Assembly: GCF_014287585.1 (NCBI RefSeq)
Contig: NZ_JACOOJ010000025.1
Span: 1 to 64,000 of the forward strand
DNA: 64,000 bases
Direction of reading: 5' to 3'
From: Parabacteroides hominis
GTDB lineage: Bacteria; Bacteroidota; Bacteroidia; Bacteroidales; Tannerellaceae
In this document: one piece after another, positions 44,599 to 53,748 of the stretch
Layout: each line of letters begins with the position of its first letter
Position numbering within the stretch: position 1 is the first letter of the stretch
Notes under the pieces: generated by a model
Seen by the model: only the letters and a program-made list of their open reading frames with translations
Told to the model about the DNA's origin: nothing
Database searches by the model: none
Program-made: the position numbers and the translations under genes

Positions 44599-47500
44599 AT
44601 GATTATGAACAAGAGATTTTCTACTCTTTTGGCTACCGCTCTGGTAGCAGGTGGACTGTCTGCAAATGTGATGGCAAAAGATATTGCCACTACAGATTTG
44701 AAAGACGGTCAGTTCATCCATTTGTCAACGGCAACTGGTGGAACCACTTATCTGACAATGGATGATAAAGGTGGTTTTTCAACAGTAACAGCTACAAGCT
44801 GGTCTGGTAATATTGATAAATTACTGGGTTCTTTATGGCAGGTTAAGTTGATTCCTCATACTACTCAGGCAGGAACAACTTATACTTATTCATTAACAAA
44901 CCGCTTGTCTGGCCAATTGTTGTCAGTCAAGTTGCAATCGGATGTCGATGGTGGCGGACGTTCTGCTAACATTACTGCTAATGAAAAAGGTGGTAACACT
45001 GAATGGGCTTATGTATCAGGCAACGGTCTTTATGCTGTTAAAGGTGACTCTATTTTTACTATTGGAACAAGTGGTGATGCATTGAGTTTTGCTGCTGAAA
45101 AGACAACGACTGCTCCTGAGAATTTGACTTTGTACATGGGTGCTGTTTCTGATGGCAAGGTCACATTGAAAGCTAATGACTTCAACACATTGGTAAAAGC
45201 AAATGCTGGTCGTTTGTTCTTTACGGATGAGAATGTTTCTTCTACTGAAAAGAATGTGTTGACGGCTAATAAGTGGAAAGCTATTGATGCGGTTGTTGAT
45301 AATACTACTGGTGCTTATGATGCTGCAGGTGAAGGTAAATCTTCTGTTTTGTATCTGACAAACGGTAAAGAGTACAAGAACCGTATGGATGCAGATATGG
45401 CTGGTGCAACAACAACACAGAAAGAATATCTGTTGGTTGATTATAACTTCTACGATCCAAGCAAAGAATTTAATGTGCTGAAAGTTGATACAATTGCTGT
45501 AGAACCTGTTGAAGTAGCAGTCTCTACTCTGGATAAGCGTACAGTTATTGCAAAACATCATCCGGCAACAGCTGCATTCACTGTAACATATTTCATCCCG
45601 AATGATTCAATGGTGATTGCTCCGGCTTATGTTCAGACTTCTATTCCGGTGGCAACAACTTTGAAAGCTATGCATACTGCATTGCCTACAGAAGGAGTAA
45701 TTACAGATGTTAAAACTGCTGTGAATACATTGGAAACATCCGTTGCATTATTCTATACAACTTATTCTTCAGGTTCAATGCCAGCAAAGGGTGACAAGTT
45801 CGTTGAAGCAAACTTTGCAGCGAATGGAGCTTGGCAAGCATCTGCAGGTTCATCATCTACCGGTGAAGAATTGATCGAAGCTGTGAAGACTGCAATAAAA
45901 GGTATCACTTATTCAACAATAGCTGCAACAAAAAAACAGGAAGAAGCTTACGTCGCTGCAGTAAATAAATATTTGACTGCTCTTAATGGGTTGGAAATTG
46001 CAGATCTTGCTACAGATGGTAGTGGTGCTACTCATTATGCTAAAGTCTCTACCTCTGCCATCAAAGACGGTGAAAACTACGTTGATGGTTTGAGCCCTTT
46101 GGAAGTGACTGCTGTTAATCCTGATAAGCAAGTGGTAATCCGTAAACTTTCTAACACAAAGGTTTTGACTATCGGTGAAATCACTTCTGCTACAGAAACT
46201 AACGGCAACCTGATCGCCACTATCAAAACATCCGACAAAGACGCAACAATCGGTGGTGATGCTACAATCGCTGAAGGTCTGTATTATGTAATTGATGCAA
46301 AGAAAGAAAGAAGTGGTGTTGCTAATGAATATTATGGCTTATACTTTGATGCAAGCCCGGTTAATCCTGCTAAGTATGTAGCAAAAACTCAGGCATTCAA
46401 TCCGTTCGCTCAATTCGTAGTTTCTAAAGCTGCTGGTGTTGACAAAGGCAATTACACAATTGAAAACCGTGCAACAACAGATGCTAAGTGGCAGGGTGTA
46501 ACTAATGTTGTAGACAAAGACAACAATATCTTCGCTATCGGTAACGACACAATCCAGTTGGTAGCAGCCGAAGACGTAGACGCAGACAACGCTTATATCG
46601 GCTACAAATATATCACAGCTAACGATGCAAAGAACAACAAGTTCACCATCACTTCTGCTGCTGACGTATTGGAAGGACAGAGCATTGTTATGACAAAAGA
46701 CTCTACACTGAAAGTAGCTGCTCCGGAAGGCGAAGTTCTGTATACATTAGTTCCTTCTGCTGAAGAAGAATACGGTGTAGCTGATGCTTTGGCAAAAGTA
46801 ACTTACACAATCATGGATGCTGATAGCGCATTTATCATCAAAGATGCAAATGACCGCTATGTATTCTCTAACGGTAAGTATGCAACAAAGAACGGTACTC
46901 CGGTTCAGTTCACTATGATCGCTGTTGATACTGATTCTACTTATGTATTGTATGATGAAGATGGAGCTCTGAAGTTAGTTGTTAGCACCCAGTACAAGAC
47001 CATCTCAGGTGAAGATGCGGAAACCGCTCGCAACGACATGTTCATCGTTAAACCGCAGTCTGCTCCTTCTTCTTACAAATCTCTGCCGAAACACGTACGC
47101 ATCCAGGCTATCAACGGTGACTATGCTGCTGTTAACGCTGCAAACCAGGGCATCGCTGTTCGCGAAGGTGATTTGAAGGCTGATGCTTATAGCAACTTAG
47201 ACTTTATCTTCTGGTTGGATACAGCTCATTATGACAATGCTGCTCCTTACACTTACTACATCACGAAGGGTGTTAAGGCCACTGAAGAAGTTGCTGCAAG
47301 CCGTCTGTATATGTGGAACTCTGTAGACTCTGCTGATGCAAAGGATGCAAACAAAGAACTTCCGTACATCTACGGTACAGGTGCAAACCGCGTTATGTTC
47401 CGCACTGCTTCTATCATGGCTCAGGATACATTGTTAGTTCCCGCTTTGGATGCTGCTGCTAAGATCGACACCGTATCTGTTGCTAATGGTACTTCAAAAG

Positions 47501-47940
47501 ACGGTTTGAAACACGCTGTTAAAGCAGGTGTTAAGAACTTCCAGTTCAGCTTCGAATTTGCAAGCAAAGACGCTGAAGGCGAATACAACATCGTATGCCA
47601 GAATGCAAATGGCAAGAACTACGTCCACAACATCAACGGTGTTTTGGCAATGGGTCCGAAAGAAGATGCAGTTGTCGTAAACGTTCTTGAAGTTTCTGCA
47701 GACGATGTAATTGCAACAGACAACGAAACAATCGCAACATCTGAAGTAGCCGTTATCGCAGGCGAAGGCCAGGTAACGATCGCTAACGCTGCCGGCAAGA
47801 AGGTTGTTATCAGCAACATCTTAGGCCAGGTAGTAGCCAACACGGTTCTTGCTTCCGACAACGCTGTAATCGCTGCTCCCCAGGGTGTAGTCGTTGTAGC
47901 TGTCGAAGGCGAAAAAGCTGTCAAAGCAATTGTAAAATAA
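44599..47940 (+). CDS. Large secreted surface protein, DUF6383-like C-terminus
   Basis: A 1113-residue protein with a signal peptide (LLATALVAGGLSANVMA) and a repetitive Ala/Thr/Asp/Lys-rich, cysteine-poor body. The last ~85 residues (AVIAGEGQVTIANAAGKKV, ISNILGQVVANTVL, APQGVVVVAVEG, KAIVK) match what I know as the DUF6383 domain of Parabacteroides and also resemble a type IX secretion sorting tail (G-x-x-V ... GVYVV ... K-x-x-VK). Codon choice is strongly biased (gct, gca, gtt, aac, aaa), as for very highly expressed genes. A surface-layer role is plausible, not shown. A second ATG at 44605 is an equally good start. Terminator at 47961. Confidence 0.72.
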   Translation: MIMNKRFSTLLATALVAGGLSANVMAKDIATTDLKDGQFIHLSTATGGTTYLTMDDKGGFSTVTATSWSGNIDKLLGSLWQVKLIPHTTQAGTTYTYSLTNRLSGQLLSVKLQSDVDGGGRSANITANEKGGNTEWAYVSGNGLYAVKGDSIFTIGTSGDALSFAAEKTTTAPENLTLYMGAVSDGKVTLKANDFNTLVKANAGRLFFTDENVSSTEKNVLTANKWKAIDAVVDNTTGAYDAAGEGKSSVLYLTNGKEYKNRMDADMAGATTTQKEYLLVDYNFYDPSKEFNVLKVDTIAVEPVEVAVSTLDKRTVIAKHHPATAAFTVTYFIPNDSMVIAPAYVQTSIPVATTLKAMHTALPTEGVITDVKTAVNTLETSVALFYTTYSSGSMPAKGDKFVEANFAANGAWQASAGSSSTGEELIEAVKTAIKGITYSTIAATKKQEEAYVAAVNKYLTALNGLEIADLATDGSGATHYAKVSTSAIKDGENYVDGLSPLEVTAVNPDKQVVIRKLSNTKVLTIGEITSATETNGNLIATIKTSDKDATIGGDATIAEGLYYVIDAKKERSGVANEYYGLYFDASPVNPAKYVAKTQAFNPFAQFVVSKAAGVDKGNYTIENRATTDAKWQGVTNVVDKDNNIFAIGNDTIQLVAAEDVDADNAYIGYKYITANDAKNNKFTITSAADVLEGQSIVMTKDSTLKVAAPEGEVLYTLVPSAEEEYGVADALAKVTYTIMDADSAFIIKDANDRYVFSNGKYATKNGTPVQFTMIAVDTDSTYVLYDEDGALKLVVSTQYKTISGEDAETARNDMFIVKPQSAPSSYKSLPKHVRIQAINGDYAAVNAANQGIAVREGDLKADAYSNLDFIFWLDTAHYDNAAPYTYYITKGVKATEEVAASRLYMWNSVDSADAKDANKELPYIYGTGANRVMFRTASIMAQDTLLVPALDAAAKIDTVSVANGTSKDGLKHAVKAGVKNFQFSFEFASKDAEGEYNIVCQNANGKNYVHNINGVLAMGPKEDAVVVNVLEVSADDVIATDNETIATSEVAVIAGEGQVTIANAAGKKVVISNILGQVVANTVLASDNAVIAAPQGVVVVAVEGEKAVKAIVK

Positions 47941-47960
47941 AAGAAACACACAAATTCCCC

Positions 47961-47986
47961 TTGCCGGGGGATTGATCCCCCGGCAA
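47961..47986 (+). terminator. Terminator after the surface-protein gene
   Basis: A 12-bp perfect stem ttgccgggggat/atcccccggcaa with a 2-base core loop, 21 bases after the stop. Only a weak T-run follows (gatatttt). Confidence 0.65.
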
Positions 47987-48166
47987 AAGGAAGATATTTT
48001 ATAATCAAATAATTCTAAAGTGTTTGGCCGCGTGCCGTGAAAACGGCAATTACCCTGCGACAGGCGAACAAGCGGTCAGATTTAATATTAATAATACTAA
48101 AGTATATTGAAATTAAAAGTTCAATGTAGCCTGTAGCCCTGTGAAGGACGAAAGCATACAGAAAAC

Positions 48167-48199
48167 AAGCCCCGGAGGTGATCGACATCTTCGGGGCTT
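48167..48199 (+). terminator. Second terminator-like hairpin downstream
   Basis: aagccccggag pairs with cttcggggctt around an 11-base loop; followed by cgttgtt. The 180 bases between the two hairpins (47987-48166) show an inner ccgtgaaaacgg hairpin (about 48035-48046) but no ORF; they may be an RNA or only a 3' region. Confidence 0.5.
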
Positions 48200-48262
48200 C
48201 GTTGTTATAAGGAAGGCTATATTCATTTCTCTTTATTGGTACGGGTAAGGTTCGGATATAAG

Positions 48263-48572
48263 AATATTTGAACCTGTAAATGATGATTTATCAGCGAGCT
48301 AACAAACGAGGTTTGTCTCGTGGCTGTAGGCTCTCTTTTGCCGTCTGCTTCAGCAGACGGTTTAAAAGATTTAGAGGCAAAGCCTCTTCCTCTGTGGACT
48401 TCAGTCCCTTTCATCTATTGTATCAAAAGGGGTTAAAACCCACAGAGGAACCGGCAAAGCCGGAACAATCATCTATCCGTCTGCTGAAGCAGACGGCAAA
48501 AGAGAACCTGCGGCACGAGACGCTGCCTTGTCTGTTTGCTCACCCATAAATCATTATTTATGTTTCAAATCT
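48263..48572 (-). repeat. Nested-palindrome element P, copy E (complete)
   Basis: Complete copy in the D/F orientation. Ends: atttgaacctgtaaatgatg at 48265 and caaatct at 48566-48572; core 48333-48504 with intact ccgtctgc/gcagacgg hairpins. Its right flank matches the left flank of copy A almost base for base in reverse complement. It adjoins repeat Q copy III, as copy B adjoins Q copy I. Confidence 0.85.
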
Positions 48573-48580
48573 GCTAAAAT

Positions 48581-49135
48581 ATGAGTCTGATAGACGCAAA
48601 TATAATTTTGACGCGGATTTCGCGAATAACACGGATAAGAAATATGTATCAGGTGTTTAATCCGCGAAATCCGCGTCAAAAAATCCTGTTTATTTATTTT
48701 AATCTGCGTCTATCAAACTCAAACCTCGTATGTGAAGTTGTTCCTATAAATGCCTGTCGCTTCCCGAAAAGACAGGCATCGGTTGGCGGATAGATGCCGA
48801 CCTTTTTCCTGCTACCCTATAGGCTTTTCCCGGACAGGCTAAAGGCTGTATTTTTTAGCCTATAACCTGTATTTTATGGGACAGGAACCAATCAGATCAC
48901 TTATATGACAAAACTAAAAAACAGGGTTCACGGCGGTAAAAGGCTAATGGCCAGCGACTTGTTGTGAAGGCTGTGAAACCTGTTTACGATCATCCAATCC
49001 TATCGATCGATCCCATCTTTTTTTATCTTGCATTCACAGGGTTCACAGCAACGTGCTGATCTACAGAGTCCCCCGAACAGTGTGAACCCTAATTAAATAA
49101 AACAACCAGAGGGGTATTTAGGGGATAATCTTAAG
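48581..49135 (+). repeat. Repeat family Q, copy III
   Basis: Full-length partner of copy I in opposite orientation, starting gagtctgatagacgcaaata and ending ggataatctt. Contains a gcggattt/aaatccgc inverted block (48612-48680), paired gacaggc motifs, the tagcctataacct stretch, aacagggttcac, tcgatcgatccc and gtgtgaaccctaatt. A 70-codon frame here is a translation of the repeat and not a gene. The following 49136-49280 is AT-rich with no further structure seen. Confidence 0.8.
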
Positions 49136-49280
49136 TGGTACATTCGATTCGAAACAAAACTACACATCTCACGGCAAGAAGGTCTTTTTGGGGAGGGAAA
49201 GGAGGATGTGCCTTTATTTGTAAAGGATGTGTATTGTTGTTAAAGAAGTGATATTATATAATAAGACTTGTCCCTGTTTA

Positions 49281-49288
49281 TATCTTTG
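49281..49288 (+). promoter_or_regulatory. -7 box of the D-LDH-like gene
   Basis: TATCTTTG matches TAnnTTTG exactly, 24 bases before ATG 49312. No -33 TTG at the usual distance. Confidence 0.5.
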
Positions 49289-49311
49289 TCTTTATCTAAG
49301 AAAACATATTT

Positions 49312-52095
49312 ATGAAAAGGAAATCGTATACCGATGCGCTTACCACATTGGCAAAAGGAACGGATGCCGGCTTGTACCGGCTGATACCGGAAAGGGTAGA
49401 GATTGTAAACAGTGAAGCAGAAGTGCAGGAAGTCCTGGCCGAGTGCCGGTCAGCCGGTAAACCTTTGACTTTTAAAGCAGGAGGCACATCCTTGTCGGGA
49501 CAGACCATTACGGACTCCGTCCTCGTGGAGATCGGTCCCGATTTCGGGAAGACGAAGATTTCAGAAGACGGACGGCTGGCAACTTTCCCTTGCGGGATTA
49601 CCGGCGATCATGCCAACCGGCTGCTGAAACGTTACGGGAGGAAGTTGGGACCGAGTCCGGCTTCCATCAAATCGGCCCGTATCAGCGGGATCGTGGCCAA
49701 CAATGCCAGTGGTTCCAGCTACGGTATTACCTATAATTCCTATCATACGGTCCACAGCATGCGCCTGATCCTGTCGGACGGGACTTTGCTCGATACCGCT
49801 TCGGCCGAAAGCCGGAGACATTTTGCCGAGAGCCATCCCGAATGGGTGGACGGCCTGCTTGCACTCCTGGAAAGGGTGAAGCAAAATCCGGAAATGGAGG
49901 CTCGCATACGTCATAAATACGAACTGAAGAATACTTGCGGGTACGGGGTTAATTCGCTGGTCGACTATGACGATCCGGTCGATATCCTGATGCATCTGAT
50001 GATCGGTTCGGAAGGAACGCTCGGTTTTATCTCGGAAGTGACCTTCGAGACGGTCCCCGACCTGAAACTGAAAGCCTCGGCTTTGCTCTACTTCCCCTCT
50101 ATCCGCGAAGCCTGCAAATCTATTCTGCCGCTTCGCGAGTGCAGTGTTTCGGCTGCCGAATTGATGGACCGCAATGCCCTCCGTGCCGTCGAGAACGAGC
50201 CGGGTATGCCCGAAACGCTCCGGACTTTGCCGGATGAGGCGGTCGCCCTCCTGATCGATACCTCTGCCAATGACGAGCAGACGCTGCAAAAGCAGTTTGC
50301 CGAGATTGAAGAGAAGCTCTCTTCCGTACAAACGCTTTATCCGGTTTCTTTTACCACCGATCCGGGGCTGTATGCCACTTACTGGCGTGTACGGAGCGGC
50401 CTGTTTACGTCGGCTGCGGCAGGACGTCCGCGGGGGACGGTTTCCATTATAGAAGATATCGCTTTCCGGGGGGATGTCTTGGGAGACGCCCTGACTGATG
50501 TGCGCGAAGTGCTTGCCAGACATCATTATCCCGATGCCGTGATGTGGGGGCACTTGTTGGACGGAAATGTCCATTTCACCATTTTCCCGGATATCAACCG
50601 CCCGGAAGGGGTGAAGGGGTATGCCGCCTTTATGCAGGAACTGACCGACACGGTGCTCCGGCATGACGGCAGCCTGAAAGCCGAACACGGGACGGGGCGC
50701 AATATGGCTCCGTTTGTCCGCCAGGAATGGGGAGACGATATCTACCTGTTGATGAAAGATATCAAGAAGCTGATGGACCCGCTGAACTTGTTGAACCCCG
50801 GTGTGCTGATCAACGACGATCCGCAGGTGCTTGTCAGGAACCTCAAGCAGATGCCGCTGGCGAACGATCTGATAGACCGTTGTATCGAGTGCGGTTTCTG
50901 CGAAGTGCAGTGCCCGGCACGCAACCTGACGATCACGCCCCGCCAGCGTATCGTGATCTACCGTACCTTGTCGGCGATGGCGGAAAGAGGCGAGACGGAT
51001 ACTCTCCGTTACGCCGAACTGAAGAAAGCCTTTCAATATAAGGGGAATGAAACGTGCGCCACGGACGGCCTTTGTGGGACAGCCTGTCCGGTCGGGATCA
51101 ATACCGGTTTGCTGATCAAGGAACTGCGTTGGAAAGAGAACGGGAAGGCCGCGAACCGGATCGCCTCTTTTATTGCGAAAGACATGGATTCGGTCACGAA
51201 TATGTTGCGCCCTATGCTTTCCTTTGCACATGGCGTTTCCAAAGTGATCGGCTATGGGACGATGGAAGGAATCACGCGCGGCCTGTTCCGGATCAGCGGC
51301 CATCGTTTCCCGCTTTGGACGCGGCATACGCCGTCGGGAGCCCGCAAACTCGATTATACGACCGAGACACCGCTTCCGGGACAGTCCGAAATGGTTTATT
51401 TTCCCTCTTGTATCACCCGCACGATGGGAGCCTCTGCCGATTATGACGAGAAAGCAAGTGTGACGGAAAAGACAATCTCCCTGTTGCATAAGGCCGGGTT
51501 CGCCATTCGTTATCCGGAAAATATTCACCGCCTCTGCTGCGGTATGGCTTTCAGTAGCAAAGGATTCCGCAGGCAGGCTAAGGAAAAGGAGGAGGAATTG
51601 AACGAGGCTTTATTGAAGATCAGTAATAACGGGACTTTGCCGATCCTTTGCGATATGAGCCCCTGCCTGCTCCATATGCGCGAAACTCTGGACAAACGGT
51701 TGCGCCTTTACGAGCCGGTCGAATTTATTTATGATTTCATGCTGGACCGGTTGGAGTTCGAGCCTCTGCCGCTTACGGTTGCCGTCCATAGCACGTGCAG
51801 CACAACGAAAATGGGAGTGACAGCCAAATTGCAGGCGCTTGCCGGCATGTGCGCCGCCAAAGTCGTTTCGCCGATGGAGGTGACCTGTTGCGGATGGGCG
51901 GGCGACCGGGGTTTCTTCTATCCCGAACTGAACGCTTCCGCCTTGCGAACATTGCCCGCCAGCCTGGAAGGGGCCACCGAAGGATATAGTAACAGCCGGA
52001 CCTGCGAAATCGGCCTGACGATGAACAGCGGTATTTCCTATAAATCGATTGTTTACCTGGTGGACAAGGTTACCCGGAAGAAGGAAGGGCTTTAA
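49312..52095 (+). CDS. FAD/Fe-S D-lactate dehydrogenase-like oxidoreductase
   Basis: A 927-residue fusion of GlcD-type and GlcF-type modules. FAD-binding domain (about 35-210, KAGGTSLSGQTITD), FAD-oxidase C-terminal domain (about 250-500, MWGHLLDGNVHFTIF, EHGTGRNMAPFVRQEW), two 4Fe-4S clusters (CIECGFCEVQCPARN from residue 524 and CATDGLCGTACPVG from 582), and two CCG motifs (CCGMAFSSKG, CCGWAGDRGF). Such proteins oxidise D-lactate or other 2-hydroxyacids and reduce quinone. Substrate cannot be fixed from sequence. Monocistronic, converging with the SQR-like gene at a shared terminator. Confidence 0.88.
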   Translation: MKRKSYTDALTTLAKGTDAGLYRLIPERVEIVNSEAEVQEVLAECRSAGKPLTFKAGGTSLSGQTITDSVLVEIGPDFGKTKISEDGRLATFPCGITGDHANRLLKRYGRKLGPSPASIKSARISGIVANNASGSSYGITYNSYHTVHSMRLILSDGTLLDTASAESRRHFAESHPEWVDGLLALLERVKQNPEMEARIRHKYELKNTCGYGVNSLVDYDDPVDILMHLMIGSEGTLGFISEVTFETVPDLKLKASALLYFPSIREACKSILPLRECSVSAAELMDRNALRAVENEPGMPETLRTLPDEAVALLIDTSANDEQTLQKQFAEIEEKLSSVQTLYPVSFTTDPGLYATYWRVRSGLFTSAAAGRPRGTVSIIEDIAFRGDVLGDALTDVREVLARHHYPDAVMWGHLLDGNVHFTIFPDINRPEGVKGYAAFMQELTDTVLRHDGSLKAEHGTGRNMAPFVRQEWGDDIYLLMKDIKKLMDPLNLLNPGVLINDDPQVLVRNLKQMPLANDLIDRCIECGFCEVQCPARNLTITPRQRIVIYRTLSAMAERGETDTLRYAELKKAFQYKGNETCATDGLCGTACPVGINTGLLIKELRWKENGKAANRIASFIAKDMDSVTNMLRPMLSFAHGVSKVIGYGTMEGITRGLFRISGHRFPLWTRHTPSGARKLDYTTETPLPGQSEMVYFPSCITRTMGASADYDEKASVTEKTISLLHKAGFAIRYPENIHRLCCGMAFSSKGFRRQAKEKEEELNEALLKISNNGTLPILCDMSPCLLHMRETLDKRLRLYEPVEFIYDFMLDRLEFEPLPLTVAVHSTCSTTKMGVTAKLQALAGMCAAKVVSPMEVTCCGWAGDRGFFYPELNASALRTLPASLEGATEGYSNSRTCEIGLTMNSGISYKSIVYLVDKVTRKKEGL

Positions 52096-52098
52096 AAT

Positions 52099-52138
52099 AA
52101 AATCCCCCCGTACTCTTACAAGCGAGCCGGGGGATTTT
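52099..52138. terminator. Bidirectional terminator
   Basis: Stem aaaatccccc/gggggatttt around a ~20-base loop between two convergent genes (ends 52095 and 52177). The A/T ends give a T-run in either direction. Confidence 0.8.
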
Positions 52139-52176
52139 CAGTTTGGCATTTTTATTATAGGGAGTTGTTTAGGTTA

Positions 52177-53553
52177 TCATGCCCAGCCGTTCAACATTCC
52201 GTAGAAATACATGGGTTTCAGGAAATAAACCTTCAGCATCCATGCAGCCCAGAGTTCCTTCGATGTGTCCATCATCGTGAACGGGAACGAGTTTTCGGCC
52301 TCTTTCTTGTAGTTGAACTCGCACAGGAGAACATGCCCGTAGTCCGTTACGATCGGGCAGGCGGCATATCCGTCGTATTTCTCGGCCGGCTCTTTGCCTT
52401 CCATCAGCGAAATCAGGTTCTTGGCAGCGATAGGCACTTGCTTGCGGATCGCTGCGGATGTCTTGCTGGTCGGGATTCCGGCTACGTCTCCTAAGGAGAC
52501 GATATTCGGATATGTCTTGTGCACCAGCGTTTCTTTGTCTACCATTACCCAGGCATCGGCGGCCAGTTTGCCTTCCGTCCATCCCAGTCCGGCTTCTTTT
52601 ACGAAATCGGGAGCCGACATCGGCGGCGTGAAATGCAGGAAGTCATAATCTTCTACAAACGGCGTGTAGACTTTTTGATCGCCCACTGTTTCGATCTTCT
52701 CGAAATGTACCTGCTTGGCAGCCGTGTCTACGCCTTTCACGCGTACATTCAGGTTGATAGGAATGTTGCGCTCTTTGTAGATTTCCAACAAGCGGGGAGT
52801 GAAGTAGGGAATATCATACAATTCCTTGGAAGCTGTATAGTAATTCAGGTCTACCTTGTCACGTGTTCCCTGCTTACGGTTGTAATGTTCTGTCAACAGA
52901 CAGATTTTTTTGGGTGCACCGCCACATTTATGCTTGGTATAAGTGTCGGTGTAGATTCCACGTCCGCCTGTTTTGGAAAATTCCTGTAGAGCTTTCCAGG
53001 TCTTTTGTGCACCTTCGAAATCATAGATGCTGTGAGCGTTTCCTTGTCCAAGTGTCGCTTGCGTGATACCTTCCACCTTTTCCCAGTTGATCTGGATTCC
53101 GGGGGTCAGGACCAGAAAGTCGTAAGCGATCTTTCCGTTATTTTTAGTCGTTACCTGATTCCATACGGGATCGACGGCGGCAACAGAATCTTTAATCCAT
53201 TTGATATCGCTGGGCATGCAGTCTTCCTGCTTTTTCCAGACGTCATCCGGTTGGTACACACCCGACGCGATCAGGGTGAAACCCGGTTGATAAAACTGAC
53301 GGTCACTGGGATCGATCAGGGTGATATCCGGCTTGTCCAGCCAACTCTTTAAACGGGCAGCCATACTGATACCGGCAGCGCCTCCGCCGATAATTACGAT
53401 TTTACCTTTGGCATTGCTTGAAAACGCTTTTGCCTTTTGTGTACTTGCAGCGGTCAGTAAACCGGCCATTGCCATTAGTTTGAAAAAGTGGCGGCGATCG
53501 ATACCTTTCTTCTCGAATGCCTTCAATTGATCTTCCAGTTCGTGTTTCATCAT
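52177..53553 (-). CDS. Sulfide:quinone oxidoreductase-like flavoprotein with exported N-terminus
   Basis: A 458-residue protein. FAD motif IVIIGGGAAGISMAARL (about 52-68), cysteines at 112, 210 (KHKCGGAPKK) and 399 (GYAACPIVTDYG) match the catalytic cysteines of sulfide:quinone oxidoreductases, and the C-terminal amphipathic tail (LWAAWMLKVYFLKPMYFYG) would bind the membrane. It oxidises sulfide to sulfur species and reduces quinone. Unusually it begins with a charged helix and a twin-arginine-like signal (DRRHFFKLMAMAGLLTAA, residues 19-36), implying export. Start ATG 53553; the frame before it begins with TTG. Reductase function is inferred, not proven. Confidence 0.8.
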   Translation of the reverse strand: MMKHELEDQLKAFEKKGIDRRHFFKLMAMAGLLTAASTQKAKAFSSNAKGKIVIIGGGAAGISMAARLKSWLDKPDITLIDPSDRQFYQPGFTLIASGVYQPDDVWKKQEDCMPSDIKWIKDSVAAVDPVWNQVTTKNNGKIAYDFLVLTPGIQINWEKVEGITQATLGQGNAHSIYDFEGAQKTWKALQEFSKTGGRGIYTDTYTKHKCGGAPKKICLLTEHYNRKQGTRDKVDLNYYTASKELYDIPYFTPRLLEIYKERNIPINLNVRVKGVDTAAKQVHFEKIETVGDQKVYTPFVEDYDFLHFTPPMSAPDFVKEAGLGWTEGKLAADAWVMVDKETLVHKTYPNIVSLGDVAGIPTSKTSAAIRKQVPIAAKNLISLMEGKEPAEKYDGYAACPIVTDYGHVLLCEFNYKKEAENSFPFTMMDTSKELWAAWMLKVYFLKPMYFYGMLNGWA

Positions 53554-53748
53554 GTCTAAAAAATTAGATTTTGGTTGCAAAGAAAAGATAATCCGCAGGG
53601 GCGTACAAAGAAAGGACTACTACATGGATTGCGCAAGTGTTTTGAGGGGTTGGGAATACTACTACATTACTTTCTCATCTCCTTTTTGAGTATGATTAAA
53701 TGATTGAGCTGTAGTAATATATAGAATATGCTTTTCTAAGAAAATATT

